Source of the DNA: Pseudomonas fluorescens
GTDB taxonomy: Bacteria; Pseudomonadota; Gammaproteobacteria; Pseudomonadales; Pseudomonadaceae
Reading direction: 5' to 3'
Length of the DNA stretch: 64,000 nt
NCBI RefSeq assembly: GCF_001623525.1
Contig: NZ_CP015225.1
Location: 4,042,501 to 4,106,500 of the forward strand
The notes under the pieces were generated by a model, which saw only the letters and a program-made list of their open reading frames with translations, ran no database searches and was not told where the DNA came from. Below are positions 8,664 to 17,820 of the stretch, piece after piece. Within the stretch, counting starts at the first letter, position 1. Each line of letters starts with the position of its first letter. The position numbers and the translations under genes are program-made.

Positions 8664-9589
8664 TGGATATCGACCTGTTGAGCAATATTTTCTACGCCAT
8701 GGTGCGCTGCGGTACGCCGTTACTGCTGGTGGCCTTGGGTGAATTGGTCTGCGAAAAAAGCGGCGTCCTCAACCTGGGCCAGGAAGGCATGATGCTGTTC
8801 GGTGCGGTGATCGGTTTTATCGTCGCCTTCAACAGCGGCAACCTCTGGCTCGGCGTGCTGCTGGCGATGGCTGCCGGCATGCTGTTGTCGGCGCTGTTCG
8901 CGTTGGTGGCGCTGGTATTCAACGCCAATCAGGTCGCCACCGGGTTGGCCCTGACGATTTTCGGCGTGGGCCTGTCGAGCTTTGTCGGGGCGGCCTGGGT
9001 CGGCAAGCCGCTGGCGGGGTTCGAGCCGCTGGCGATTCCCTACTTAAGTGACATTCCCTTGATCGGGCGGATGTTGTTTGCCCAGGATCTGCTGGTTTAC
9101 CTGTCCTTCGCCCTGTTTGCCCTGGTGGCGTGGATGATTGTGAAAAGTCGCGTCGGGTTGATCATCCAGGCCGTCGGGGAAAACCCCGATGCCGCCAGCG
9201 CCATGGGCCTGCCGGTGTTAAGGGTGCGGACCCTGGCGGTGCTGTTCGGCGGCGCCATGGCCGGGTTGGCCGGCGCCTATCTGTCGTTGGCCTACACGCC
9301 GATGTGGGCCGAGAACATGAGCGCCGGCCGTGGCTGGATCGCCCTGGCGCTGGTGGTGTTCGCCAGTTGGCGGGTGTGGCGCCTGCTGCTGGGCGCCTAC
9401 CTGTTCGGCCTCGCCAGCATCCTGCACCTGGTGGCCCAGGGCTTGGGGCTGGCGATTCCATCGAGCTTGCTGGCGATGTTGCCGTATGCCGCGACCATTG
9501 TGGTGCTGGTGCTGCTGTCCCGGGACGCCGTGCGCACCCGACTGTATGCGCCGGTGTCCTTGGGGCAACCTTGGCAGTCGGGGCATTGA
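8663..9589 (+). CDS. Nucleoside/nucleobase ABC transporter permease 2
   Basis: Second inner-membrane subunit of the same importer, 308 residues, NupQ/YufQ type. The motif GVLNLGQEGMMLFGAV at about residue 33 corresponds to the equivalent loop of permease 1, and NANQVATGLALTIFG at about 91 matches the second conserved cytoplasmic stretch. The start was chosen at the ATG that overlaps the permease 1 stop; the frame itself is open upstream inside permease 1, but that upstream part is only a shadow. It ends just before a REPIN, which separates the importer from the convergent gene at 9642. Confidence 0.92.
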   Translation: MDIDLLSNIFYAMVRCGTPLLLVALGELVCEKSGVLNLGQEGMMLFGAVIGFIVAFNSGNLWLGVLLAMAAGMLLSALFALVALVFNANQVATGLALTIFGVGLSSFVGAAWVGKPLAGFEPLAIPYLSDIPLIGRMLFAQDLLVYLSFALFALVAWMIVKSRVGLIIQAVGENPDAASAMGLPVLRVRTLAVLFGGAMAGLAGAYLSLAYTPMWAENMSAGRGWIALALVVFASWRVWRLLLGAYLFGLASILHLVAQGLGLAIPSSLLAMLPYAATIVVLVLLSRDAVRTRLYAPVSLGQPWQSGH

Positions 9590-9595
9590 AGTACA

Positions 9596-9693
9596 CCTGT
9601 GGCGAGGGAGCTTGCTCCCGCTGGGGCGCGCAGCGTCCCTCTTAGGAAGGCGACTGCTGCGCAGTCGAACGGGAGCAAGCTCCCTCGCCACGG
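9596..9693. repeat. REPIN, long form
   Basis: Core gcgagggagcttgctcccg at the left with its inverted copy at the right. It also contains the last codons and stop (9642) of the convergent membrane-protein gene. Confidence 0.85.
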
Positions 9694-10079
9694 ACGGGCA
9701 GTGTCTGCACGACGCCCCACACCACCTCGAAAAACAGGAAAACCCACAACACCGCGCTGGCCCCATGAAGCAGCGCATACAGCATCCAGGCGGCAAACAG
9801 AAACCGCCCCGTCGCGTCATAACGCCCATACAGCGGCTGCGGATCCCGAATCCGCAGCACCGCCCACACGCAGACAATCGAGCCCAGCAGATTCACCATC
9901 AGCACATGCGCCGGCGCAAACGGCGGCAGTTCTCCAGGCAGGTCGAATAGCTGAGCCAAGCTCATCAACACACCATGCAGCGCCGCAAAGCTCCACGGCG
10001 TGACCAGCGCGGCCGACACGATCAGGTCGTACCAGGCACTGCCGAGCACCACCCGGCGATATTGCATCGAAGTCCACAT
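9642..10079 (-). CDS. Small four-helix membrane protein, unknown function
   Basis: 145-residue hydrophobic protein with about four predicted membrane helices (around residues 10-28, 55-73, 88-106 and 108-128). I do not recognise the family. The ATG at 10079 is chosen over an in-frame codon at 10208 because it has GGAG eight bases upstream and because the longer reading would run into the divergent MerR gene. The last about 17 residues (after QTLPV) are encoded by the REPIN at 9596-9693, so the original C-terminus may have been replaced. It is divergent from the MerR gene at 10162, and the shared region has a MerR-style promoter pointing this way, so it is probably a regulated target. Confidence 0.7.
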   Translation of the reverse strand: MWTSMQYRRVVLGSAWYDLIVSAALVTPWSFAALHGVLMSLAQLFDLPGELPPFAPAHVLMVNLLGSIVCVWAVLRIRDPQPLYGRYDATGRFLFAAWMLYALLHGASAVLWVFLFFEVVWGVVQTLPVRGEGACSRSTAQQSPS

Positions 10080-10110
10080 ACACTTTGCTCCAGATAATTG
10101 GGGAGCGAAA

Positions 10111-10142
10111 AGGCTAAAGCCTGGGGTATGCTCCAAGGTCAA
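10111..10142 (-). promoter_or_regulatory. MerR-type operator/promoter facing the membrane-protein gene
   Basis: On the minus strand TTGACC (10137-10142) is followed after a 20-bp spacer by TAGCCT (10111-10116); a 19-bp spacer gives TTAGCC. An imperfect dyad CCTTGGAG/CCCCAGG occupies the spacer. An overlong spacer filled by a dyad is the signature of MerR-family control. Confidence 0.55.
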
Positions 10143-10161
10143 GCCCCTTCCGGAGTCATCC

Positions 10162-10512
10162 ATGCGTATCGGTGAATTAGCCCAAGCCTGCGATGTCAGT
10201 CGAGACACCCTGCGCTTCTACGAGCAGCGGGGCCTGATCGCCGCTGCGCGCAGTGCCAATGGCTATCGCGACTACCCCGCCGACGTGGTCCAACTGGTGC
10301 TCTATATCAAGACCGCCCAGCGCCTGGGCTTTACCCTGGGCGAGATCGGCGCCAGCGTCGCCGCCCTGTGGAACGCCCCCGACCCGGACTGCGCCGTGAC
10401 GCAATTGCTGCAAGACAAACTGAACCTGATCGAAACCCGTATGACCGAACTCGACGCGTTGCGTCACGAGCTGAAACAACGGCTCGGGCAACGCTGTCCA
10501 TTAAATCCATGA
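10162..10512 (+). CDS. MerR-family transcriptional regulator
   Basis: 116-residue MerR-type regulator. The N-terminal winged helix shows MRIGELAQACDVSRDTLRFYEQRGLI, followed by NGYRDYP and the dimerisation helix. The C-terminus has two cysteines (DPDC around residue 76 and QRC near residue 113), but they are not spaced like those of CueR, so a metal or redox signal is only possible. It is divergent from the membrane-protein gene at 10079 and followed 25 bp later by an SDR gene on the same strand. The ATG at 10162 has CGGAG upstream. Confidence 0.88.
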   Translation: MRIGELAQACDVSRDTLRFYEQRGLIAAARSANGYRDYPADVVQLVLYIKTAQRLGFTLGEIGASVAALWNAPDPDCAVTQLLQDKLNLIETRMTELDALRHELKQRLGQRCPLNP

Positions 10513-10537
10513 CCTTTTTCTTTCAAGGATGCCTCTC

Positions 10538-11224
10538 ATGAATTCGGCAAGAAACGCATTGATCATCGGCGCCTCCCGGGGCCTGGGCCTTGGTCTGGTG
10601 AAGACCCTGCTCAGCGATGGCTGGAACGTGACCGCTACCGTGCGCAACCCGCAGAACGCAGAGGCTTTGAGGGCGCTGGGCCCGGTGCGGATCGAAAGAC
10701 TCGACATGGACGACCAGCAAGCGGTCATCGCCCTGAGTCAACAACTCAAGGGCGAAACCTTCGACCTGCTGTTCGTCAACGCCGGCGTCAAGGGTCCGGA
10801 CAACCAGAGCCCAGGTGGCGCGACGCTGGCCGAAGTCGGCCAGTTGTTCTTCACCAATGCCGTGGCCCCGATCAACCTGGCTCAACGCTTTGTCGGCCAG
10901 ATCCGCGACGGCAGCGGCGTGCTGGCGTTCATGAGCTCGGTGCTGGGCAGCGTGACCATGCCCGACGCCCCGGAACTGGCGCTGTACAAGGCCAGCAAGG
11001 CGGCGCTCAATTCGATGACCAACAGTTTTGTCAGCCAACTGGGCGAGCAGGCATTGACCGTGCTGTCGCTGCACCCGGGCTGGGTCAAGACCGACATGGG
11101 CGGTGAAGGCGCGGACATCGATGTCGAGACCAGCACCCGCGGGTTGATCGACCAAGTGAATGCCTTCGTCGGCAAGGGCGGGCATCACTTCGTCAACTAC
11201 AGGGGCGAAACGATTCCCTGGTAA
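10538..11224 (+). CDS. SDR-family NAD(P)-dependent oxidoreductase
   Basis: Classical-type short-chain dehydrogenase of 228 residues. Cofactor motif GASRGLGLG at residues 10-18, NAG at about 87, catalytic serine in FMSSVLG and the YxxxK pair in LYKASKAAL. The ATG at 10538 has AAGGA eight bases upstream and is preferred over an ATG three codons earlier. The likely partner is the MerR gene 25 bp upstream. The substrate cannot be told from sequence; family members reduce a range of carbonyls. Confidence 0.88.
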   Translation: MNSARNALIIGASRGLGLGLVKTLLSDGWNVTATVRNPQNAEALRALGPVRIERLDMDDQQAVIALSQQLKGETFDLLFVNAGVKGPDNQSPGGATLAEVGQLFFTNAVAPINLAQRFVGQIRDGSGVLAFMSSVLGSVTMPDAPELALYKASKAALNSMTNSFVSQLGEQALTVLSLHPGWVKTDMGGEGADIDVETSTRGLIDQVNAFVGKGGHHFVNYRGETIPW

Positions 11225-11237
11225 CCCCATCTTTCCT

Positions 11238-11328
11238 CTGTGGGAGCGAGCTTGCTCGCGATGGCGGCCTTACATCCAAGATTGATGTCGCTGATCTACC
11301 GCTATCGCGAGCAAGCTCGCTCCCACAG
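11238..11328. repeat. REPIN
   Basis: Inverted pair of tgggagcgagcttgctcgcg cores after the SDR gene. Confidence 0.85.
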
Positions 11329-11471
11329 GGGTCTCGACCTGACACTGGATCTGCGCCCGGCAACCTGAGTAAACTCCGCACCTCGCCCTGTCCAACGGGC
11401 GACCCTGGATCAGCAGACAGGGCATCACTGAGCTGGCTAACCTGAACCCACTTTCAGAGGAGCCGGCCACC

Positions 11472-12830
11472 ATGCCTGCGACCCGTACCTGGTTAAAAAA
11501 TCCCCTCGCCATTTTCACCGCCAACGACCTCGATGCCCGTGGCGGCCTCGTCCTGCAGGACGGTGTGTTCGTCGAACTGCTGAGCGCCGGCCAACAACCC
11601 ACCCAGCCCTGTGACGACATCTTCGATGCGCGCGAGCATGTGATCCTGCCGGGGTTGATCAACACCCACCATCACTTCTACCAAACCCTGACCCGCGCCT
11701 GGGCGCCGGTGGTGAACCAGCCGTTGTTTCCCTGGCTCAAGACCCTCTACCCGGTGTGGGCGCGGCTGACCCCGGAAAAACTTGCCCTGGCCAGCAAAGT
11801 GGCCTTGGCCGAGTTGCTGCTGTCAGGCTGCACCACGGCAGCCGACCACCACTACCTGTTCCCCGACGGCCTGGAAAATGCCATCGATGTGCAGGTGCAG
11901 AGTGTTCGTGAACTGGGCATGCGCGCGATGCTGACCCGCGGTTCCATGAGCCTGGGCGAGGCCGACGGTGGCTTGCCGCCGCAGCAGACCGTGCAGCAGG
12001 GCCAGGTGATTCTCGACGACAGCCAGCGCTTGATCAGCCAGTACCATGAGCGCGGTGACGGCGCCCGGATCCAGATTGCCCTGGCGCCCTGCTCACCGTT
12101 TTCGGTCACCCCCGAGATCATGCAGGCCAGCGCCGAGCTGGCGGAGCAACTCGACGTGCGCCTGCACACGCACCTGGCCGAGACCCTCGATGAAGAGGAC
12201 TTTTGCCTGCAACGCTTCGGCCTGCGCACCGTGGATTACCTGGACAGCGTCGGCTGGCTCGGACCGCGCACCTGGCTGGCCCATGGGATTCATTTCAACC
12301 CGGATGAAATCGTCCGCCTCGGCACCGCCGGCACCGGCATCTGTCACTGCCCAAGTTCGAACATGCGCCTGGCCTCGGGCATTTGCCCGACCCTGGACCT
12401 GACCGCCGCCGGCGCTCCCGTGGGCCTGGGGGTAGACGGTTCGGCATCCAACGATGCCTCGAACATGATCCTCGAAACCCGCCAGGCGCTGTACATCCAG
12501 CGCCTGCGCTATGGCGCGCAAGCGATCACGCCGGAACGCGTACTGGGCTGGGCAACCCGGGGCTCGGCGCAACTGCTCGGGCGCGGCGATATCGGTGAAT
12601 TGGCGGTGGGCAAACAGGCCGACCTGGCGCTGTTCAAGCTTGATGAGCTGCGCTTTTCCGGCAGCCACGACCCGGTCTCGGCGCTGCTGCTGTGCGGTGC
12701 GGATCGGGCGGATCGGGTGATGATCGGCGGGCACTGGCGGGTGATCGATGGAGAGGTCGAAGGGTTGGACTTGAAGGCCCTGATTGCCGATCACAGCCAG
12801 GCGGCGCGGGAACTGATCGCCGGAGCCTGA
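11472..12830 (+). CDS. 8-oxoguanine deaminase (amidohydrolase family)
   Basis: 452-residue cytosolic metal-dependent deaminase of the amidohydrolase superfamily. Visible metal and active-site motifs are GLINTHHHFYQT (residues 61-72), LHTHLAETLDE, WLAHGIHF and VDGSASND. It matches in length and wording the P. aeruginosa enzyme (PA0142) shown to deaminate 8-oxoguanine to urate, and weaker relatives act on isocytosine or guanine. Here it lies between the two halves of the nucleobase transporter, which fits salvage of oxidised purines as a nitrogen source. The start has an AGGAG site 8-9 bases upstream. No sigma-54-like element is seen in front of it. Confidence 0.9.
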   Translation: MPATRTWLKNPLAIFTANDLDARGGLVLQDGVFVELLSAGQQPTQPCDDIFDAREHVILPGLINTHHHFYQTLTRAWAPVVNQPLFPWLKTLYPVWARLTPEKLALASKVALAELLLSGCTTAADHHYLFPDGLENAIDVQVQSVRELGMRAMLTRGSMSLGEADGGLPPQQTVQQGQVILDDSQRLISQYHERGDGARIQIALAPCSPFSVTPEIMQASAELAEQLDVRLHTHLAETLDEEDFCLQRFGLRTVDYLDSVGWLGPRTWLAHGIHFNPDEIVRLGTAGTGICHCPSSNMRLASGICPTLDLTAAGAPVGLGVDGSASNDASNMILETRQALYIQRLRYGAQAITPERVLGWATRGSAQLLGRGDIGELAVGKQADLALFKLDELRFSGSHDPVSALLLCGADRADRVMIGGHWRVIDGEVEGLDLKALIADHSQAARELIAGA

Positions 12831-12860
12831 TCCAGCCAAAATCCCCGTTGGGAGCTAATA

Positions 12861-13040
12861 CGGTTCATTTAAGAAAAATGATGGACCTGTGGCGAGGGAG
12901 CTTGCTCCCGCTCGGCTGCGAAGCAGTCGTAAACCGGTGTGTCCGATGCTCCGCATTTGGCAGGTTTTGGGGCCGCTCCGCGGCCCAGCGGGAGCAAGCT
13001 CCCTCGCCACGGGTTTGTCGATTGCCCCAAAGTGAACAGC
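12861..13040. repeat. Composite REPIN element with terminal inverted repeats (copy 1)
   Basis: A REPIN (12886-13012) whose flanks are also shared with a second copy at 27593-27778. The outer ends GTTCATTTAAG (left) and the complement of AAAGTGAAC (right) form an imperfect terminal inverted repeat. It fills the gap between the deaminase and the antiporter. Confidence 0.7.
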
Positions 13041-13074
13041 AAGCCCGCTCCCACAGTTTGGCTTTGTGCAGAGC

Positions 13075-14166
13075 CTAGAGTCCCAGCAACGACAACATGA
13101 TGAACGTCGCGAACAACACAAAATGGGTCATGCCTTCAATGGCATTGGTTTCGCCATCGTTGAGGTTGATGGCGCTGACGATCAGGGTGATGAAGATCAT
13201 CACGGTCTGCACCGGCGTCATGGCCATTTGGAAAGGCTGGCCGGTATAAAGGGCCATGGCCTCCATCACGGGCACGGTGAGAATCACCGTGGACAGCGAA
13301 GCGCCCAGCGCGATATTCACCACCGACTGCATGCGATTGGCGAGGGCCGCGCGCAGGGCGGTGAGGATTTCCGGTGCGGCGGAGATGGCGGCCACCAGAA
13401 TCGCCGTGACCACCGGCGGCGCACCCGAGCCTTCCAACCCCAGGTCGAGGGCCTTGGACATGACTTCGGCCAGGGCGCCGATAATCACCACGCCAACCAC
13501 CAGCGCACCGATGGAAAGCGCCAGGCTGATGGGTTCCGGTTCGTTTTCCACCGGCTCTTTCTTGCGGCGTTTTTCCGGATAGCTGTAGCTGAAGAAGTAA
13601 CTGTGAGGCCCGACCTGCATGCGCAGGAACAAAGTGTAGAGCACGATCATCGCGCCAATGGTAAAGGCCGAATACATTTTCCAGCTCTCGCGGGGAATGA
13701 ACTCCGGCACCACCATCGATACCCCCATGGCGGTGAGAATCATCACGCTGTAGGTGCGCGCCGAATCGTCGTTGTAGGCCTGCTCGCCATGCTTGATCCC
13801 GCCCATCAGCGCCGCGAGCCCGAGGATGCCGTTGATGTCGAGCATCACCGCCGAGTAGATCGTGTCCCGCACCAGTGTCGATGACGCTTCGTTGCTCATC
13901 ATGATCGCCAGGATCACCACCTCCACCAGCACCGCCGACAGCGTCAGGATCATCGTGCCGTAGGGATCACCGACCTTTTCCGCCAGCAGTTCGGCGTGAT
14001 GGGCCACGCGCATCGAGGCGGCGACGATGAAGCCGATCAGCACCAGGCCGCTGATCAACGCGACCCGTTGCCCGTTGCCCAATAGCCAATGTTCCAGCGG
14101 ATAGGCGATACACGCGGCGATCAGCGCCAGCAACAGCAGTTTTTCTTGCTTGAGCAAAGTGAGCAT
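13075..14166 (-). CDS. Calcium:proton antiporter, ChaA-like
   Basis: Inner-membrane cation/proton exchanger of the CaCA family, 363 residues with about eleven hydrophobic helices. The two alpha-repeat signatures are visible: TLSAVLVEVVIL around residue 74 and ILVAAISAAPEILTALRAA around 257. A charged cytoplasmic loop (SYPEKRRKKEPVENEPEP) joins the halves. Family members export Ca2+ (and sometimes Na+ or K+) with H+ uptake. It is read leftward and is isolated from its nucleobase-related neighbours by repeats on both sides. Confidence 0.88.
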   Translation of the reverse strand: MLTLLKQEKLLLLALIAACIAYPLEHWLLGNGQRVALISGLVLIGFIVAASMRVAHHAELLAEKVGDPYGTMILTLSAVLVEVVILAIMMSNEASSTLVRDTIYSAVMLDINGILGLAALMGGIKHGEQAYNDDSARTYSVMILTAMGVSMVVPEFIPRESWKMYSAFTIGAMIVLYTLFLRMQVGPHSYFFSYSYPEKRRKKEPVENEPEPISLALSIGALVVGVVIIGALAEVMSKALDLGLEGSGAPPVVTAILVAAISAAPEILTALRAALANRMQSVVNIALGASLSTVILTVPVMEAMALYTGQPFQMAMTPVQTVMIFITLIVSAINLNDGETNAIEGMTHFVLFATFIMLSLLGL

Positions 14167-14296
14167 CGCAGGCCTGTCAGCGTGGGCGGGTCATGAATTA
14201 CTGACTATAGGAGGCGGTGAACGTTTCGTTCGGTGTGATGCACCAGGGGGTGGCGAGTGGCGGGCGGCGCGCACCTTTATCGCCCGGACGATCTTA

Positions 14297-14391
14297 CTGT
14301 GGCGAGGGAGCTTGCTCCCGCAGGGGCGCGCAGCGGCCCCCGGCTTTTACGGTCGCTGCGCGACCGAGCGGGAGCAAGCGCCCTCGCCACA
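14297..14391. repeat. REPIN, long form
   Basis: Core gcgagggagcttgctcccg with an inverted copy that carries one change (caagcgccctcgc). Confidence 0.85.
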
Positions 14392-14419
14392 ATTGGACCG
14401 TGTCGATTAGTTGTCTTGT

Positions 14420-14435
14420 TGGTCAGCATTTTGCA
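14420..14435 (+). promoter_or_regulatory. Candidate sigma-54 promoter of the BMP binding protein
   Basis: TGGTCAG-N4-TTGCA, with GG-N10-GC spacing and a perfect TTGCA -12 box, 46 bases before the ATG at 14481. It is the third such element in the nucleobase region. Confidence 0.5.
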
Positions 14436-14480
14436 TTGGTGCCGTACAGCCAACCTCACAACAAAATGGAGTTCGAGTTC

Positions 14481-15563
14481 ATGCACAAACGCCCCTTGAA
14501 GAAGTTGCTTTGCGCCGTTGTCGCCGCCGTCGGCCTGGGCGCCGGCCTGAATGCCAGTGCCGCCGACCCGCTGAAGGTCGGCTTCGTCTACATCGGTCCG
14601 ATCGGCGATCACGGCTGGACCTATCAGCATGAACAAGGGCGCAAGGAGCTGGCGGCGAAATTCGGCGAGCAGATCACCACCAACTACGTGGAAAACGTGC
14701 CAGAGGGTGCCGATGCCGAGCGGGTGATCCGCAACATGGCCAAGGACAAATACGACCTGATCTTCACCACCTCCTTCGGCTACATGAACCCGACACTGAA
14801 AGTCGCCAAGCAGTTTCCCAAGGTGATCTTCGAACACGCCACCGGCTACAAGCAGGACAAGAACCTGGGCACGTACCTGGCTCGCACCTATGAGGGCCGC
14901 TACGTTGGTGGTTTTCTCGCGGCCAAGATGACCAAGACCAAGAAGATCGGCTACGTAGCGTCCTTCCCGATCCCGGAAGTCATCCGCGACATCAACGCCA
15001 TCCAACTGGCCCTGAACAAGTACAACCCCGGCAGCGAGATCAAAGTGGTGTGGGTCAACTCCTGGTTCGACCCGGGCAAGGAAGCCGACGCCGCCAACGC
15101 GCTGATCGACCAGGGCGTGGACGTGGTGTTCCAGCACACCGACAGCCCGGCGCCGATCCAGGCTGCCGAGCGACGCGGCGTCTACGCGGTGGGCTACGCT
15201 TCGGACATGGCTCACTTCGGTCCCAAGGCGGTGCTGACCTCCATCGTCAATGACTGGGGCCCGCATTACATCCAGGCAACCCAAAGCGTGCTCGACCACA
15301 ACTGGAAATCCCAGGACTACTGGGGCGGCCTGAAAGAAGGCACGGTGAAACTGCCGATCAGCGACCTGGTGCCGGCAGCGGTCAAGGGCGAAGCCGAACA
15401 GATCATCGCTGACATCGAGAGCGGGACCTTCCATCCGTTCACCGGCCCGATCAAGGACCAGGCCGGCGTCGAGAAAATCCCGGCGGGCGTGAGCGCCACC
15501 AACGCGGAACTGGCGTCGATGAATTATTACGTCGAAGGCATGAAGGCTGAGATTCCCAAATAG
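14481..15563 (+). CDS. BMP-family nucleoside/nucleobase ABC transporter substrate-binding protein
   Basis: 360-residue periplasmic binding protein of the BMP/PnrA family, which bind purine nucleosides or nucleobases. An N-terminal signal peptide (MHKRPLKK then a hydrophobic stretch) ends at NASA-AD, cleavage near residue 28. Core motifs are VGFVYIGPIGDHGWTYQHEQG, FTTSFGYM, KIGYVASFPIPEVIRDINA and FQHTDSPAPIQAAE. The ATG at 14481 is chosen because the signal peptide starts there and GGAG is nine bases upstream; an ATG at 14466 would add five residues. It is the missing fourth component for the ATPase and permeases at 5991-9589. Its own sigma-54-like promoter could give the excess binding protein such systems need. 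Confidence 0.92.
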   Translation: MHKRPLKKLLCAVVAAVGLGAGLNASAADPLKVGFVYIGPIGDHGWTYQHEQGRKELAAKFGEQITTNYVENVPEGADAERVIRNMAKDKYDLIFTTSFGYMNPTLKVAKQFPKVIFEHATGYKQDKNLGTYLARTYEGRYVGGFLAAKMTKTKKIGYVASFPIPEVIRDINAIQLALNKYNPGSEIKVVWVNSWFDPGKEADAANALIDQGVDVVFQHTDSPAPIQAAERRGVYAVGYASDMAHFGPKAVLTSIVNDWGPHYIQATQSVLDHNWKSQDYWGGLKEGTVKLPISDLVPAAVKGEAEQIIADIESGTFHPFTGPIKDQAGVEKIPAGVSATNAELASMNYYVEGMKAEIPK

Positions 15564-15588
15564 TCCCCAAAACCAACCCAAAACCTAT

Positions 15589-15616
15589 TGTGGGAGAGAG
15601 CTTGCTCGCTCCCACA
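15589..15616. repeat. Short REP palindrome
   Basis: Single hairpin TGTGGGAGAGAGC/GCTCGCTCCCACA in the gap between the binding-protein and oxygenase genes. Confidence 0.75.
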
Positions 15617-15647
15617 TGGGGCTCCTATTCCAAGCCAGGAAAGCCGC

Positions 15648-16613
15648 ATGAACAGCCTGCCCATCATCGACATCAGCCAGCTCTACGGCGACGAGCCCAG
15701 CGCCTGGCAAACCGTCGCCGAGCAGATCGACCACGCCTGCCGCCAATGGGGCTTTTTCTACATCAAGGGTCATCCCATCAGCCCGGCGCGTATCGCCGAG
15801 GTGCTGGACAACGCCCAACGCTTCTTCGCCCTGCCCGTCGAAGAAAAACTCAAGATCGACATCACCCAGACCCGCCACCACCGTGGCTACGGCGCCGTCG
15901 CCACCGAACAACTGGACCCGACCAAGCCCAGCGATCTGAAGGAAACCTTCGACATGGGCCTGCACTTGCCGGCCGATCATCCCGAAGTCCTCGCGGAAAA
16001 ACCGCTGCGCGGCCCCAACCGACACCCAAGCCTGAGCGGCTGGGAAAGCTTGATGGAGCAGCATTACCGCGACATGCAGGCCCTTGCCCAAACGCTGCTG
16101 CGGGCCATGACCCTGGCCCTGGGTATCGAGCGGGACTTTTTCGACACGCGCTTCAACGACCCGGTCAGCGTGCTGCGCCTGATTCATTACCCACCACGCC
16201 AGACCGCCAGCAGCGCCGAGCAACAAGGTGCGGGCGCCCATACCGACTACGGTTGCATCACCCTGCTCTACCAGGATGCCGCCGGCGGCCTGCAAGTGCG
16301 CAACGTCAACGGCCAATGGATCGACGCGCCGCCCATCGACGGCACCTTCGTGGTCAACCTCGGCGACATGATGGCGCGCTGGAGCAACGACCGTTACCTG
16401 TCGACGCCGCATCGAGTGATCAGCCCGCTGGGGGTGGACCGGTACTCGATGCCGTTCTTTGCCGAGCCGCACCCCGACACGCTGATTCAATGTCTGCCCG
16501 GTTGCCAGGATGACGCCCACCCGCCAAAGTACCCAACGACGACCTGCGCCGAATTCCTGCTGTCGCGCTTCGCCGACACCTATGCTTACCGGCGGGAGCC
16601 GCAAGCGCTGTAG
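15648..16613 (+). CDS. 2OG-Fe(II)/isopenicillin N synthase-like oxygenase
   Basis: 321-residue non-haem iron oxygenase with the DIOX_N domain (about 1-115) and a 2OG-FeII_Oxy core. The iron ligands are in AHTDYGCITLL and TPHRVISP, and the RYSMPFF stretch supplies the arginine for 2-oxoglutarate. A homologue (PA0147 in P. aeruginosa) lies in the equivalent nucleobase locus. The function is unknown; a plausible inference is oxidation of a purine or pyrimidine, by analogy to fungal xanthine and thymine dioxygenases of the same fold. It lies 84 bp after the binding protein on the same strand and 83 bp before adenine deaminase. Confidence 0.88.
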   Translation: MNSLPIIDISQLYGDEPSAWQTVAEQIDHACRQWGFFYIKGHPISPARIAEVLDNAQRFFALPVEEKLKIDITQTRHHRGYGAVATEQLDPTKPSDLKETFDMGLHLPADHPEVLAEKPLRGPNRHPSLSGWESLMEQHYRDMQALAQTLLRAMTLALGIERDFFDTRFNDPVSVLRLIHYPPRQTASSAEQQGAGAHTDYGCITLLYQDAAGGLQVRNVNGQWIDAPPIDGTFVVNLGDMMARWSNDRYLSTPHRVISPLGVDRYSMPFFAEPHPDTLIQCLPGCQDDAHPPKYPTTTCAEFLLSRFADTYAYRREPQAL

Positions 16614-16687
16614 TGGATCAGCCGGTCAGGTTTTAGCCGACATTGCGACCAGCCCCTGTAGAATGCCCGCCATCGATTCGCTGATGA

Positions 16688-17650
<963 letters not shown>

Positions 17651-17694
17651 CGTTGTGGAAATGAGCGGCCCCCACCACAGGGAACAAAGAACAA

Positions 17695-17812
17695 CCTGTG
17701 GCGAGGGAGCTTGCTCCCGCTCGAGCGCGAAGCGGTCGCAACCGATGGGTTTCGTTCATGTGACGAGAGGACTGCTACGCAGCCCAGCGGGAGCAAGCTC
17801 CCTCGCCACGGG
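17695..17812. repeat. REPIN, long form
   Basis: Inverted pair of gcgagggagcttgctcccg cores between the convergent deaminase and MFS genes. Confidence 0.85.
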
Positions 17813-17820
17813 AATGCCTA

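Noticed and set aside
16624..16637. Fourth sigma-54 promoter before adenine deaminase
   Set aside because: GG-N10-GC spacing exists, but both boxes (CGGTCAG and TAGCC) are poor, so chance is likely in GC-rich DNA.
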